From Ambrosia x helenae (lineage: Eukaryota; Streptophyta; Magnoliopsida; Asterales; Asteraceae): a DNA stretch of 64,000 nt. Below the pieces are notes generated by a model, which was not told where the DNA came from, did not search any database, and saw only the letters and a program-made list of their open reading frames with translations. Where the stretch lies: contig CM061233.1 of assembly GCA_030844895.1 (NCBI GenBank), positions 49,405,453-49,469,452 of the forward strand, in the 5' to 3' direction. The number at the start of each line of letters is the position of its first letter. Within the stretch, counting starts at the first letter, position 1. A program made the translations under genes and the position numbers. This document shows positions 47,511-58,207 of this stretch, in pieces.

Positions 47511-48444
47511 CACATTTAACTTCTAATTACTAAAAAAGTTCCATTATTATCCACTGCCATTATTTTTTTTTTTTTTGTTATAACTACAAATACATATTAA
47601 AAAAATAATAAATATTTCACATATAAAAAGTATTTTTATAAACAAAATCAATATTTATAATTAAATAAGGAATTATTTAATTAAAACAAATTTTTATTTA
47701 ATTAAATAAATTTATTTCATTATTCAAACCATTTAAAAAAAAAAACAAGCTTCAACCACAATAACAAACCCTAACCCAATACCCTTTTCTTTTTCTCTCG
47801 GCCCGAAAGGGGTGTTGGCTCGAAACCACCCAACCAAGCCCAACATCATTGCCACCCCGCCTATCCGAATTTGCAGGATCTGACCCATAACCATACCCCT
47901 GCAACCGACACTTCTAATTAACCAACCAAACCACGTCGTTTTTCAAGCGCATCCCGGATTTTTTGGAGCAATCATGTTATACGCTTTCTATAACTCAATC
48001 ATGCGTTATAATCCCTAGAATGTTAGTCAATTGATTGATGATATCGACCAATGTTAAATACCCAAACATACCGACATTCAGTCATCACTAATTCGATAAC
48101 CCAATCGCAAATTTAAACCATAGTCATACTCAAATCATGGTTGCAATCCATAACCCTCATACAATTTCAATGCAAACACTCTCTTTAACTATAAATTATT
48201 TTGCTTCATACCTCTCGGCCCATGTCCATCGTACTACCCTCAAAACTGACCAAACAGATGCAATTAAACGACACTACCTACTCATTTCCATGTGTTTTTA
48301 AAAGCCCTAAGATGATTTTCCATATCAACATCGTTTCGGTCTTTAATTAATCGAGATTAGAAACTAGGGATCTTGTTTAAAACAATTGGGGAAGAATGAC
48401 ACTTTTTGAACAATAGATGAATATAATTTTAGTCAAGTTTTAAT
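47511..48444. other. No recognised gene
   Basis: AT-rich at left. From about 47,760 it is a C-rich stretch with CCCTAACCC and CTCTCGGCCC words. No coding frame can be supported. Confidence 0.45.
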
Positions 48445-48540
48445 TCAAAACTGCTTTATGGCTTAGTGGTTGTTTAAGACTATGATAAGGCTTGGAGTTG
48501 AGGCGACCCCGGGTTCGCGCCTAGGTTCACACACGTTTTT
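48445..48540 (+). repeat. SINE-like or tRNA-derived fragment with A and B boxes
   Basis: TATGGCTTAGTGGTT (48,458-48,471) fits a Pol III A box. GGGTTCGCGCCT (48,511-48,521) fits a B box about 40 bases later. The part between does not fold as a tRNA that I can recognise, and a T run follows. Most likely the head of a SINE. Confidence 0.45.
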
Positions 48541-48739
48541 TTTACTGCTGTAATTTTTGTCATAATTTTTATTTATTATTCTATTTGACCATTTTACTTC
48601 TTTTAACCATCAATTAATTCATAGTAAATACAATATTTATTGAAAAATAATCAACTTCATTTTAATAGATTTATATACCTTCATATTATTTATTTGTTTT
48701 TAGTTCCCGAATTCTTATTGGGTCCCAGATTGTTTTGTT

Positions 48740-50262
48740 CAATTTTTCTGTTTATTTCTGGAGCTTTTCTTGCAATTGTTTAAATGTGGACTTTAAATTT
48801 TCAAATTCAAAATTTTGAATATAGGTTGTTACCTGAGAATCTGGAGCTTCAGTCTTAGATTCTTCTCCGACTGCCATAAGACAAAAGTTTGTAATCTCTT
48901 CTTCATAATATGATGAATCATTAGACAACCAGGCATCACCTTCTCCTATAAATCCCATTTGTTTCTTTTTAGCTTCTTCTAGCTTAATCTCATAATAAGC
49001 AGCATCTCTCAACTATTTGCTCTTACACTCATTAGAGTAATAACCTTTTTGTTTGCATCTGAAACATGTCACCTCTGCCGTCGATTCTTAATTCCTATAT
49101 TTGGATCTATCTACCTTACCATTGTCATTTCTAGATGTATAGTAGAGTAATAACCTTTTTGTTTGCATCTGAAACATGTCACCTCTGCCTTCGATTCTTA
49201 ATTCCTATATTTGGATCTATCTACCTTACCATTGTCATTTCTAGATGTATAGTTTCCCATAATTTTTTGTTCAAAGGTTTTGGTAAGTAGTGCAATGGCT
49301 TATGTGAAGGCCAGAAAATCTGATTTGGAGTCAAATGTTTCTACATCATTGAATGTTGGAGATGGTTGTAAAAGATTGAGTTATGGTTTCTAAGCAGAAA
49401 AGTATAGTGCAATTGGTCCACCCTAATAACCAGAATTTTCAAATATTTCATCTTCTTTAGGGATAAGAATGCTATAGAGATCATGGAGGTTCATATCATC
49501 TAGCTCTAAGGTTGAGTCTTATGTCATGGTTAAGGGTTTCCATTCTCTTGGTAAGTCTCCTAGGAACTTAACATTCTTTTCGTCATTTGACTTAGTTACC
49601 CTGTATTTCTTTAACTCATTTAAGATTTTTGAAAATTTGTTATACATTTTAGATAGAGTTTCATTTGGAAGACTTTTGAAATATTCACAACTAGAAACAC
49701 AATTTGTTCGTTTGTTTTTTCTCATTCTTTCTCCTCATTCATAAAGATTTTCCAACTGATACTATATTTCTTTTGTAGATGAACAAGCATCCACATGAGA
49801 AAATATGTCATTTGGAAGAGTCATAATCAAAAGAGATTTGGCCCTTTCATCAATAACCATCGCTTCCTCATCTCCATTTTCCCAGAATTTTTTTTATCTT
49901 TGGGGACCTGAGAGGCAAGAATCACTGGTGTTCTATCTGTTGCTAGAACGTTTGGAATTTCAGTCATGGGAATGTATGGTCCGCTTATAATGGGTTGGTA
50001 CAGACGATGATCATGTCCATTTAAGATGTGAATCATCCTGACCTTTCACTAGGGGTATTCCTCTGTCACAATAGTGAGAGTCTTAAACATTGAACCCATG
50101 TGAAATGCAGAATTCCAAACTTGAAAGCTTGCCATTAGTAAAAAAGTGGTGCATTAAATACTTGGTTAAAACGTTTAAGATTTGAGCTTAAATATTTCTT
50201 GAGTTGATTAAAGATCTTTTGAAAATAACTTATTCAAGCTGCTTTGATACCAAGTGTTGGTC
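48740..50262 (-). pseudogene. Ty1/copia gag relic with primer-binding site
   Basis: On the minus strand the order is: primer-binding-site-like TTGGTATCAAAGCA (about 50,246-50,260), then gag pieces FKSLPNETLSKMYNKFSKIL and KFLGDLPREWKPLTMT (49,725-49,519). Next comes a zinc knuckle CFRCKQKGYYSNEC with Tyr in place of His, then DAWLSNDSS and a helical tail to 48,752. This is the UBN2-type gag of plant copia elements. Stops and frame changes interrupt it, and the knuckle region is tandemly duplicated. Confidence 0.65.
49033..49252. repeat. 110-bp tandem duplication across the gag zinc knuckle
   Basis: 49,033-49,142 is repeated at 49,143-49,252 with about one mismatch. The unit is not a multiple of three, so it shifts the frame. 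The near identity indicates a recent event. Confidence 0.9.
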
Positions 50263-50263
50263 C

Positions 50264-50660
50264 AAGAAGTATCAGCCAAACTTTTTAACCAAATGGCAAT
50301 GTGAATTCAACAAGATATGAAAATAATGTGCGGAATAAGAAATCAAACTTTAAGAGATAAAGAACACAGGAGTTTTAGAATTTTTGAGCGTATATATTGA
50401 TCACCTTTTAAGGATCTCTTTGTTTTTACAAAACGACTGACTCAAAGAATTCTATGGCTGGTGTGAATGTAGTGTGGAGTTTATATGCTAAAGATGTATC
50501 TACGTATCGCTTTCTATGCTTTGTTGTCTCATAACTCACTTCACACTTCGCAATCTTCATTGACAGATCATGTCTTCTATTTATAGAGAAGAGTTGACTC
50601 AAGTAGGTGAGTAAACAATTTGTTTATTCCCACTTGTATTCACTACAGGATAATAGTGGA
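50264..50660 (-). repeat. Probable copia LTR; right boundary uncertain
   Basis: On the minus strand the segment ends ...GGACCAACA just before the primer-binding site, as a 5' LTR should. A CTATAAATAG box lies near 50,578-50,588. A TGTTG start is possible near 50,660 but would leave a very short U3, so the true edge may be farther right. Confidence 0.45.
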
Positions 50661-50929
50661 ACAACATCTTTGCATTTTTTATAGTGTCCATGTCAAGTTG
50701 CATGTTTTTTATCTTTCCACCTGCTGAGATCCCAGTTTTCTTTTCTTTGTTCGGCATAAATCTGGTCTGCTTCCCAAATTTTAGCTTCCTTTCCCAGATT
50801 TCATTAGTTAGGAGTTCTTTTTGTCTTTGTTGTATTGCTCTTTAAAGAGATCCTGTTCGTCGATCAGTCTTGGCCTTGATCTCTTTTATAATTTTAGTTT
50901 TAACACGCAGTCTTGACCTGACATGACTT

Positions 50930-51455
50930 TAACCTGCACCGTTTTAACCCGAACCGGCCCTTAACGAGCCTGGCGGTTCTGAATTAACCGACCCCGTCGA
51001 TGACCCGCATCGTTTTGACCCGATGGATGGTCGTTGATGACACGATCGGCTCATCAACGATCTAGACAACTTCGAACATACCAGGCCCATTAACCATGCA
51101 GTCGTTTTGACCCGAACTTACTCGTTAATAACCTGGACGGCTTCGACATGATTGGGCCCTTTACCGACATGGACTATTTCGACTCTACCAGTCTCATTAA
51201 CGACCCATAACATTTCGAACTCACCCATACTATTTTGACTCAACCAGTCTCGTTTACAACCTGGACCGTTTCGGCTCAACTGGGCCCATTAGCGACTAAG
51301 AACGTTTTGAACGGATGTGCCCGTTAATGACCCGGGCGCGCTCGTTAACGACCCGAACCGTTTCAAACCGATCGGTTTCAAATAAACCGAGTCCGTCAAT
51401 GACCCACACTATTTTTACCTGACCGGGCCTTTTAATGACCCGACTCGATGTATGC
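50930..51455. repeat. Degenerate ~36-bp minisatellite of GACCCG/GTTAACGACC units
   Basis: About fourteen loosely conserved units of the form GGCCCGTTAACGACC followed by CGGACCGTTTCGACTC. CGTTTTGACCCGA, TTAACGACC and GGGCCC recur in phase. Unit length varies from roughly 30 to 45 bases. The block is GC-rich between AT-rich flanks. Confidence 0.75.
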
Positions 51456-51512
51456 GAGGAGTGGGGGCCAGACTTATATATTCCAATTTTTTTTGTCAAC
51501 CAAAGACACTAA

Positions 51513-51722
51513 GAGGGTGTTTGGGATTGCGTTTTGAATATGATTTTTAGATTATTGCGTTTTGAAAACGCACATAATCAGTTTTTAGTGTTTGGGATTG
51601 CGTTTTGAAAACACAGATAATCAGTTTTTTAGGCTACCAAAACGCAATAATCTATAAGCAGCTCCACCCCTGCTTTTCCAAAACGCATAATCTGTTTTGA
51701 ATAATCAATCCCAAACACCCCC
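51513..51722. mobile_element. Tourist-like MITE (PIF/Harbinger superfamily)
   Basis: 210 bp with inverted ends GAGGGTGTTTGGGATTG and GGGGGTGTTTGGGATTG, and a TAA duplication on both sides (51,510-51,512 and 51,723-51,725). Repeated GCGTTTTGAAAAC words lie inside. The end sequence and 3-bp target fit PIF/Harbinger MITEs. Confidence 0.88.
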
Positions 51723-51725
51723 TAA

Positions 51726-52120
51726 GAATGAAATTAAGATTCCAATTCCAACAAATTCTGATTCATATTGGAATTTATAAATTCCAAATTCAATTCCTTT
51801 AAACTCAAATTCCTATAATTCAATTCCATTTCATTATGTGAAACGTACACTACTTAACTAAGAATACGGAAGGATTAATATGCTGTTTAAAAGAAATATG
51901 GGCTGTGGAAAAATAGAACTCTATAAATTAAGATAACAAGATAACATTGTGTGGTAAAATCAAGGGAAACAAACAATGAAAAAAACAAGAGAAACATTGT
52001 GATCATTTTGTCATGTTGTATTGTTATTATTCGAAAGATGATGAAATACAAGAATTTATTTATTTTATTTTTTCAAGTTTGATTAAAGATATTAAATTCA
52101 TTACTAGTTTTCGGAAATAA
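51726..52120. other. No recognised gene
   Basis: AT-rich. Read on the minus strand, its right-hand part has A-rich stretches (AAAAAATAAAATAAATAAA) that could be the tail of the RT gene that ends at 52,121. Confidence 0.4.
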
Positions 52121-55100
52121 TTACATGGAGATAACGGGCAGACGGGCAACAAGCTGCGCCGCCACCCCTTTCTGGACGGCAAACCCTAACCTACTAAACA
52201 TGAACCCATGCCCCCGGGATCGAGACACTGCTATGGATAACCCGTTGGACTCTAGTCAGGAAACGGATGGCTTCCGGTGCGAAGGAGCCAAAGGTATCAA
52301 ATGCCAGGGGTACAAAAACGTGTTGGTTCTCCGCACAAGCTTTGGCATGCTTTTCAACTTTCTTCACCTCTGCTTTCCGCACTACTTGCCCTGCTACAAA
52401 ACCACTATCCCTCAAACCAACCAGGGGAGAAACACCTATTAGGTCGACACAAGCGTGTTTCCCCCGGCCCACTCAAAGACAAGCAGGTCTGCTGGACGTA
52501 GGGTGGATCTCCCTTCTGCGGGGTCCGAGAGGAAATTAATAGGAGCCTCCATTTTGGCTGAGATCCCAGCCCTTCTTAAAATGTCCCAAAGAACGTCCCG
52601 GACCCAGTCATGCCTATATTTGAAACCAAACATTTCCTTACAGTGAACCGCGTGTTCCCCGTATTCGTCCAAACATGCCTTACGGCAGATCGAACAGACT
52701 TCATCTTCATGGTACATGGGGATCACCAAACGAACAGATCAAAAGCTTCACCCAGGCTCTGTGCGATTTCGCCAAAAAGGGTCTGAGGCTTTGGGGGCGG
52801 TGTCCTTATTAGAAAAATCGCCAATATCAAAACCTGGGAGATAGTCATTTATCCTTCCGAGGGCCTGCACGTAGTCCAAGTCCATGTCGACAACCTCGCT
52901 ATTCCTTAAGATGTGGTTTTGGAGATTCCAAGATTGAGCTCGCGATGCCACAAAAGCATACACCCCAACATCCTTTGCTGAGAGGATCCCTAATCCTCCC
53001 AAACGCATCGGCAAGGACGCCAGTCGCCACTGTAGGTCACCAAAGAACGGACCCCACATACCACTATGTCTTCGATGGCTTCCCGCAGACCCTTGTCAAA
53101 ACATGATACCGCTTCATCCATCATGGCGGGTTGGCAGGTACGCAAGCCAAAAAGCAACTTAGCGACCCCCATACAAGATCTGAGCAAGAGGAGTTCACTT
53201 TGAGGATCCCTAAGGCAGGGCAAAAGTTTCATAAGATCAACCGCGCGCGAGGCTCTCCGCCCTGCCAAATCCCGTATAAAGTAAGAGTCTCGACTAACAG
53301 CCCCTCCAAGGAGCTTCACCCCTTGTTCTGGCCTGCCAATCCCACTAGGGAACAACCCGTCCCTAAGTTTCACCCCATTGCAAGACGGCCAAAAAACCTC
53401 AGTTTTCTTAATATTCAGCTGAAGCCCCAGGGATGGCCCCTCCTTCCGGATGATGTCTAAGGCTTTCGCAACCTCAGTGGCCTCTCCAATAAGCGTCCCA
53501 TCATCAAGGTACCACGCATGAAATCCTGGAGAACCATAGGGTGTAATGCCAAGGCGAAAAGGAGGGGACCTAAAGGGTCCCCCTTCTGAACCCCCGTAGT
53601 GGCCCCTATACAATCATTACCAACATACAACCTAGCCGGCTGGGCATATAGGAACTGGACCCACAAATAGATAGACGGGCAATGCTGAAGAACTTCTCGA
53701 AGAAGGGCAGTGCGGTCGATCATGTTGAACACGTTTGAAAAATCCATAGTGAGCATAGCCAAAGAACCATATTCATGGAAGGAGCTAAGGAACCTGTTCG
53801 CACTGTGGAGCACCGCCTCTGCCCCATTAGGAGTCCCCACCCCAAATTGGAAGTCCCCCAGATACTTAGCCATTTCCTTGCCAACCTTCCTCATAGCCAC
53901 TTTAGATACCAGTCTGTGCCAAATGGCCTCTATTGCAATCGGTCGGATCCCATTATCAGGTTTCAGAAGAGGGGTAAGGGGGGCCGAAGCAATAAATTTA
54001 GCAAGTACCCTGGGGCACAACCCCCTAGCCATAAGTTGACGACTTCTGTAATAGCTGAGAACAAACCCGTGGAAGCCACGGACCCCTCTCCGCTAAGGGC
54101 GTCCAATAGATGTTGGGCCCTCAAACCGTCCCTCCCGCAAGAAGTCTCTTTAGGGAAATATCGGAGGCATCGAAGCACGCAGTCCTCATCCACAACAAGT
54201 GCGGGCATGATGTCGGAGTTAAAGGGCAAGGACGGAGGAGGCAACACCGGATGTTTATCAATGAGGGCTTTCATGGTAGAATCCCCAAAAGGAGCAACCC
54301 CACTAGAACACAACACCTTGACAGCAGCAGTGAAATGACTGTCCCTTACTTTCCGGAGGCACTGTTTGACATTGGGGCTCTTTTCATTATCCTCACTCCC
54401 TCCTGCTTCCTGCTTGATAAAAGAAACACTCCCCACACAATCGAAGAGAGAAGGAACCAAATCTGCACACCCTGAACCGTGTTTCCACAAAGATAGCGAT
54501 TGCAGGATGCTGCTACACTGCAATGATTTCCTATTCCCAGACCTTCGCTCCTGCCTAGTGGACGGTTTGACCACCCGCAGGGTACACCGTGGCAATAAAA
54601 GTAGTTTGACCCAACTTTCTACGGAGCTTGGTGAAGCCACCACTTTGCGTAAGGCACCTATTAAGGCCTAGGCAAATGCCAATCGACAGCTTGGGGGGAT
54701 GCTCTTGACAGTTTGAATGGGCAGTGAAAAAACCTTTTCTAAAAGGGATATATCCCTAACCGCACCTCCTAAAGGAACAGGTTCCATGTCTATAGTCACG
54801 CGACGAGGTTTTTGGATCCCAACAATGAAATCTTCCACATCTCCCGTAACCACAGAGAAGGAGAGGACGTCATCAGCACTGTGATTGCATCTTTTGCTGA
54901 GAGCATGCATCACCATGCACCTCCCACATAGCCATTTAGCCCCATCCCTAAGGGCGCCCCCAACATCCATAAAAAGGTCCAAGTCTTGAGAGATTGCTTC
55001 TTGCAAAGACACCCTCCTTTTTTCTGCCTTGAAATGCAAACTTTGCATGTGCTCTAGAAGGCGTAGAAACCCTAAAGACCCCGGCTTACCGTCTTTTCAC

Positions 55101-55198
55101 TCATGGAAATGCTTAAAGGGGCATGTTCTCAAACCACTACTCGAGCCAGGGCCAAAACCTCCTTGTTTAACATTCCGATCCCTTTTATTAGGAGCCAT
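52121..55198 (-). pseudogene. Non-LTR-type reverse transcriptase with restriction-like endonuclease, broken
   Basis: Starts MAPNKRDRNVKQGG at 55,198. CPFKHFHE, a TGA, then LLEHMQSLH form a C2H2-like finger. A second possible finger is WLCGRCMVMHALSKRC. Reverse transcriptase follows: LLKPDNGIRPIA, DFQFGVG, MLTMDFSNVFN, QKGDPLGPLLFA and the catalytic AWYLDDGTLIG. Next is a CCHC knuckle (CSICRKACLDEYGEHAVHC), then RPADLLVFEW, CVDLIGVSP and KKVEKHAKAC. These last match the restriction-like endonuclease placed after RT in R2-type LINEs. The frame ends GVAAQLVARLPVISM at 52,121, giving about 1,025 codons. At least three frameshifts (one in a G run near 52,460) and one early TGA break it. This RT family recurs in plants, but I cannot assign a clade. 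Confidence 0.75.
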
Positions 55199-55408
55199 AT
55201 GCACGCCAACCCCAAACCCAATACCAGGAAAGAAAAAAAAAACCCCTACTCGAGACGAGTTGGGTCAAAATAACGCGGGCCTACACCACACCCCCGCAAG
55301 AACAAAGGAGTTTGGAGGAGAGCAACCAAAAATTGCTCACCTCCTACCCGTCAACTGCAGCTGCCTCTTTTTTACGTCATCAGGCCAAGAGGCGTACGAG
55401 ATGGAAGC

Positions 55409-55410
<2 letters not shown>
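55199..55410. other. Upstream flank of the RT gene; no other gene
   Basis: Contains an A run and no coding frame that I can support. Confidence 0.4.

Positions 55411-55465
<55 letters not shown>
55411..55465 (+). repeat. (TTA)n microsatellite
   Basis: About 18 uninterrupted TTA/ATT triplets. Confidence 0.95.
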
Positions 55466-55468
<3 letters not shown>

Positions 55469-55527
55469 ATATCATAATAATCAAAGTAGGCCAACCTTAT
55501 AGAATCAGTCACAAGATGTCAACAAAA

Positions 55528-55650
55528 GGTCGAATGAAAGAAAATGGGAGACTGAAAGGTCGAATGAAAGGCCAGGAAATAATGAAAAGGTCGAACGAAA
55601 AAATCAAAAGGTCGAACGAAGAGCACAGGGACAACAACAGGTCGAACGAG
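55528..55650 (+). repeat. Irregular AGGTCGAAYGAA repeat
   Basis: Five copies of AGGTCGAATGAAAG or AGGTCGAACGAA, separated by 10-25 bases of purine-rich spacer. Confidence 0.75.
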
Positions 55651-55721
55651 CAAGATCGGTAGAATAATAGGAAGGTAGGTTTGAGAATATTTGGGTAAGG
55701 GAAGGGCAGCAGAAGAGAGTA

Positions 55722-57505
55722 TGTAACAACCGGCAAAAATAAGGTAATTCCGTACTAATTAATTAATATATGATTAACGTAATTAATTGCAATTATGTGT
55801 GATTTAATTATCAAGGCCTTAGGAGATAGCAATTTCCAAATAATGCATAGGTATGCATACGTTTAATGGTAAAACATGATAGGATCATGTGCGAATAAAC
55901 TATCCGGTATGGACGTTGGCGATTACCCGGTAATAATCAAATAAACGAAAAGGATCCCGGACGCCCAGGATATAAAATAAAGGGTATTTTCATGAAATAT
56001 AATGAGTTTTGGAACTCCAAAACCATAAGTGGAAACTTTTCTTACAAATCTCCCGGTAACGAATAAAGTGCGCGTACCGCACCCGATACGCGTATAACTC
56101 ATAATTTCACCCGGCAAAAGCCTAAATAACCAATTAACGCTTAAATTAGACTATATTTAAGGGTTATTAAAGGTATTTTTAATGTCCGAATAACGCGCGA
56201 TTAAAACCCGAAAAATACCCGAACGACACCCGAACGACGAGGGATTTAACTTAACAAACATTGGGTAAATATTTGAAGTTGTGGACCCCACCTAAACCCA
56301 CCAAGGGCCGGCCTAAAGGCCAAGTAATCTTCTTGCATTGTTTGTTTTTAATAATAACCTACATAGGCCTAAGATATAAGCATGCATGGATAAGACAAAT
56401 ATGGAAGATTTGGCAAGTACAAAAGCATGCTCCACTTGCTTTTCCTTTGTAAGAAATTTCGGCCATATGGCCATGTAATCCAAGACAAAAATGCAATCTA
56501 ATCATACCCTAGTACACACATGCATGTATAAGATCTAGTGAAAGATTATGATGGGTCACAAATACTTAGCAAAGATTTGCAAACAATCTCTCACCCTCTC
56601 ACATAAACTCACGGCCAAACACCCTATTAAAAATCCATCCAAGATCAATTTTTAGTACAATACATATCTCTTAAATCTTTAGTAAGATCACATGCAATCC
56701 ATGGAAGATATGGTGAGGTTATATATAACATGTGTTCATACATAAGATAACAAAGCAAAACAACTTCCTTCTCTTTTCTCCCTTGTGGCCGTAGGTTATA
56801 CCATCCACACACACATTTCTTTCAAGTTTTTACATCTTCTAATCACTCAAAACAATCCATCATTCAAACCCCCATTGTGTGTTTCAAGCTTGGAGCTTAA
56901 CCACTAAGGAAGAACAAACTAAACCCCTCTCAAATCCAAGGTTTTTGTCTTCCCTAGCCTTGTGCTAGTAGTAAGCTTCTTAACCTTGTTTTGATTATTA
57001 ATATTCATGTATGTGTTCTTAGAAGCAAGTTGTACATGAAGGGTTAAAAATGTGGTTTTGAAACATAAGCTTTAATAGATTTTACATAAGTAAAATGAAT
57101 GATTAAAGATATGTAAATGGATCATGGATTTGATGATGATAAAGTAGTATTCTTAAAATATATAAAATCTACACATACACTATGTAGAATGATGATCTAC
57201 ATGAGATTTGAGAAAGAAAACTTGAATGTGTTAAAAGGTAACTTTAATCATCTTAAAATGATCATCCAAGATATAATATATGATGGAATATATTAGGATG
57301 TCATGAATGAAGAAGTTGAAAAATTAAAGTTTACATACTTAGAAGAATGGATTTTGATATAATGGACAAATACATAGAACACACATACTAGTAGCCTTAT
57401 GTATGAAATATAAGACTATTAAAAGTGTTTTGATGCAAAAATAACTTAACAATAAAGAGATGAATCTTCAAAGTCCACTAAATTTGAGTGAAAATACTAA
57501 CTTTG
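55722..57505 (+). repeat. Older LTR related to the Ty3/gypsy LTR, truncated by CACTA
   Basis: Starts TGTAACAACCGGCAAAA and is collinear with the first half of the LTR at 9,778. Shared blocks are GGACGTTGGCGATTACCCGG, AAATAAAGGGTATTTT, CTCCCGGTA, ATAATTTCACCCGG and CTTCCCTAGCCTTGTGCTAG. Divergence is high, so it is an older or sister family. It stops at CACTACAAC, where the CACTA element begins. Confidence 0.82.
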
Positions 57506-58080
57506 CACTACAACAAAAATGGGTTTTTAGTACGCACAAAAGTGTCCTAAAATGTTATTTTATAGGACCTTTTATTTAATAGGACCAACGGTAAAAGCGT
57601 TTCATGTAAGGGGGTCGTAATAAGTCACGAAACTTAAAAAGCGTCCTAATATCTCAAATGAGATTATGAAACCAATTTTATGGTCGCATAATATGTCCCA
57701 AAAAAAAACTCCTAATAAAACATATTAGGACACTTTTACAAGGTTTTAACATGTGCTTACCTAGTTTTAATCTTTTAATACACATACAAGAGTCCTAAAA
57801 AATTAAGTTATAGGACCCTTATGATGTAACATTATAGAAGCATTAGTACAAAAAAAAGGGCCCTAATATCTCAAATAAGATTATGAAACCAGTTTTATGG
57901 TCGCATAAGATGTCAATGAACAAACAATATAGCGTCCTAAGAAAAGCATATTCGTACACTTTAATAGGACCAAATTTGAAAGTCCTAACAAGTCATGATA
58001 CAACGGTTTTTTAAACATATACACACACAATTTTATGATATACTGTATATAACATCAACTAACGAAAGAAATAAAACTTT
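57506..58080. repeat. CACTA terminus and subterminal repeats
   Basis: Repeated words such as GTCCTAA, TATAGGAC, TTATGGTCGCATAA and GATTATGAAACCA are spread through the first ~500 bases in both orientations. This is the kind of region bound by the TNPA-type protein of En/Spm. Confidence 0.7.
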
Positions 58081-58207
58081 ATTATATTTCAAATAAACAT
58101 ATTCATAACAAAAACACTAAACATGAATAAGTTATAGCATCATCCAACATAAAGTTTTGTAACATTTAACAAAGAAACTAAAAGCAACGAAAGAGATAAG
58201 CAGCATA

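Noticed and set aside
48445..48540. Functional tRNA gene
   Set aside because: A and B boxes are present, but no acceptor stem or anticodon arm can be folded.
52267..54671. Plus-strand open frames across the RT gene
   Set aside because: Antisense shadows; the minus strand carries all recognisable RT and endonuclease motifs.
55029..55466. 145-codon plus-strand frame ending in a tyrosine run
   Set aside because: It runs antisense to the RT pseudogene and then through the (TTA)n microsatellite.
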